Source: CAVXYC01 sp046154735 (lineage in GTDB: Bacteria; Chloroflexota; UBA6077; JACCZL01). From it: 5,258 bases of DNA. The stretch is from NCBI GenBank assembly GCA_046154735.1, contig JBJXFJ010000010.1, forward strand, positions 1-5,258, in the 5' to 3' direction. A program made the position numbers and the translations under genes. Below are positions 5,251 to 5,258 of the stretch, one piece after another; the stretch's first letter is position 1, and each line of letters begins with the position of its first letter. The notes beneath the pieces were generated by a model, which was not told where the DNA came from, made no database searches, and saw nothing but the letters and a program-made list of their open reading frames with translations.

Positions 5251-5258
5251 AAGGATTC

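Noticed and set aside
5238..5252. TTG at 5250-5252 as the oxygenase start
   Set aside because: It overlaps the strong GGAGG that serves GTG 5238-5240, and the extra four residues are not typical of relatives.

Overview
The window reads as a GC-rich bacterial chromosome segment in which worn-out defence and mobile-element remnants (about 1-2850) lie next to intact metabolic genes (about 2890-5240). No RNA gene or taxonomic marker is present. A Chloroflexota/Thermomicrobia-like or similar environmental bacterium is only a guess from gene content and repeat style.

Region 1 (1-1776, minus strand) is a broken defence locus. An intact AbiEi-type antitoxin gene (1118-1720) has a perfect 18-bp inverted repeat just upstream (1729-1776) that probably serves as its operator. 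It overlaps by 4 bp (GTGA) an AbiEii-type nucleotidyltransferase toxin gene. The toxin frame is cut by an in-frame TAA at 447-449, and the missing C-terminus still reads on in the same frame down to 252. That original stop overlaps by 4 bp (CTGA) a frame with the extreme N-terminus of a type I restriction subunit HsdR, which jumps after about 50 codons to sequence resembling the HsdR C-terminal region and then leaves the window. The arrangement AbiEi-AbiEii-HsdR suggests a type IV toxin-antitoxin pair inside a type I restriction operon. Toxin and nuclease both look disabled, while antitoxin and operator look intact.

Region 2 (1777-2063) has no gene I can support. Region 3 (2064-2852, minus strand) is a mosaic: the C-terminal half of an AAA_14/DUF4143 ATPase is fused at about 2650 to the first 22 codons of an IS21-type IstA transposase, followed by that element's terminal repeats and its end at 2852. 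The open 240-codon frame across the junction is probably a chimeric artefact.

Region 4 (2893-3921) has a plus-strand SRPBCC/AHSA1-family gene and a convergent 71-codon gene of unknown function. Between their stop codons lies a 214-bp imperfect inverted-repeat element with about 60-nt arms, 14-nt tandem repeats in one arm and smaller hairpins in its 93-nt centre.

Region 5 (3942-5240, minus strand) is a complete Rieske non-heme iron oxygenase alpha subunit of the phthalate dioxygenase type, probably co-transcribed with the 71-codon gene 20 bp downstream. No wholly new system is evident. The items most worth checking are the AbiE/HsdR remnant, the AbiE operator, and the inverted-repeat element at 3492-3705.
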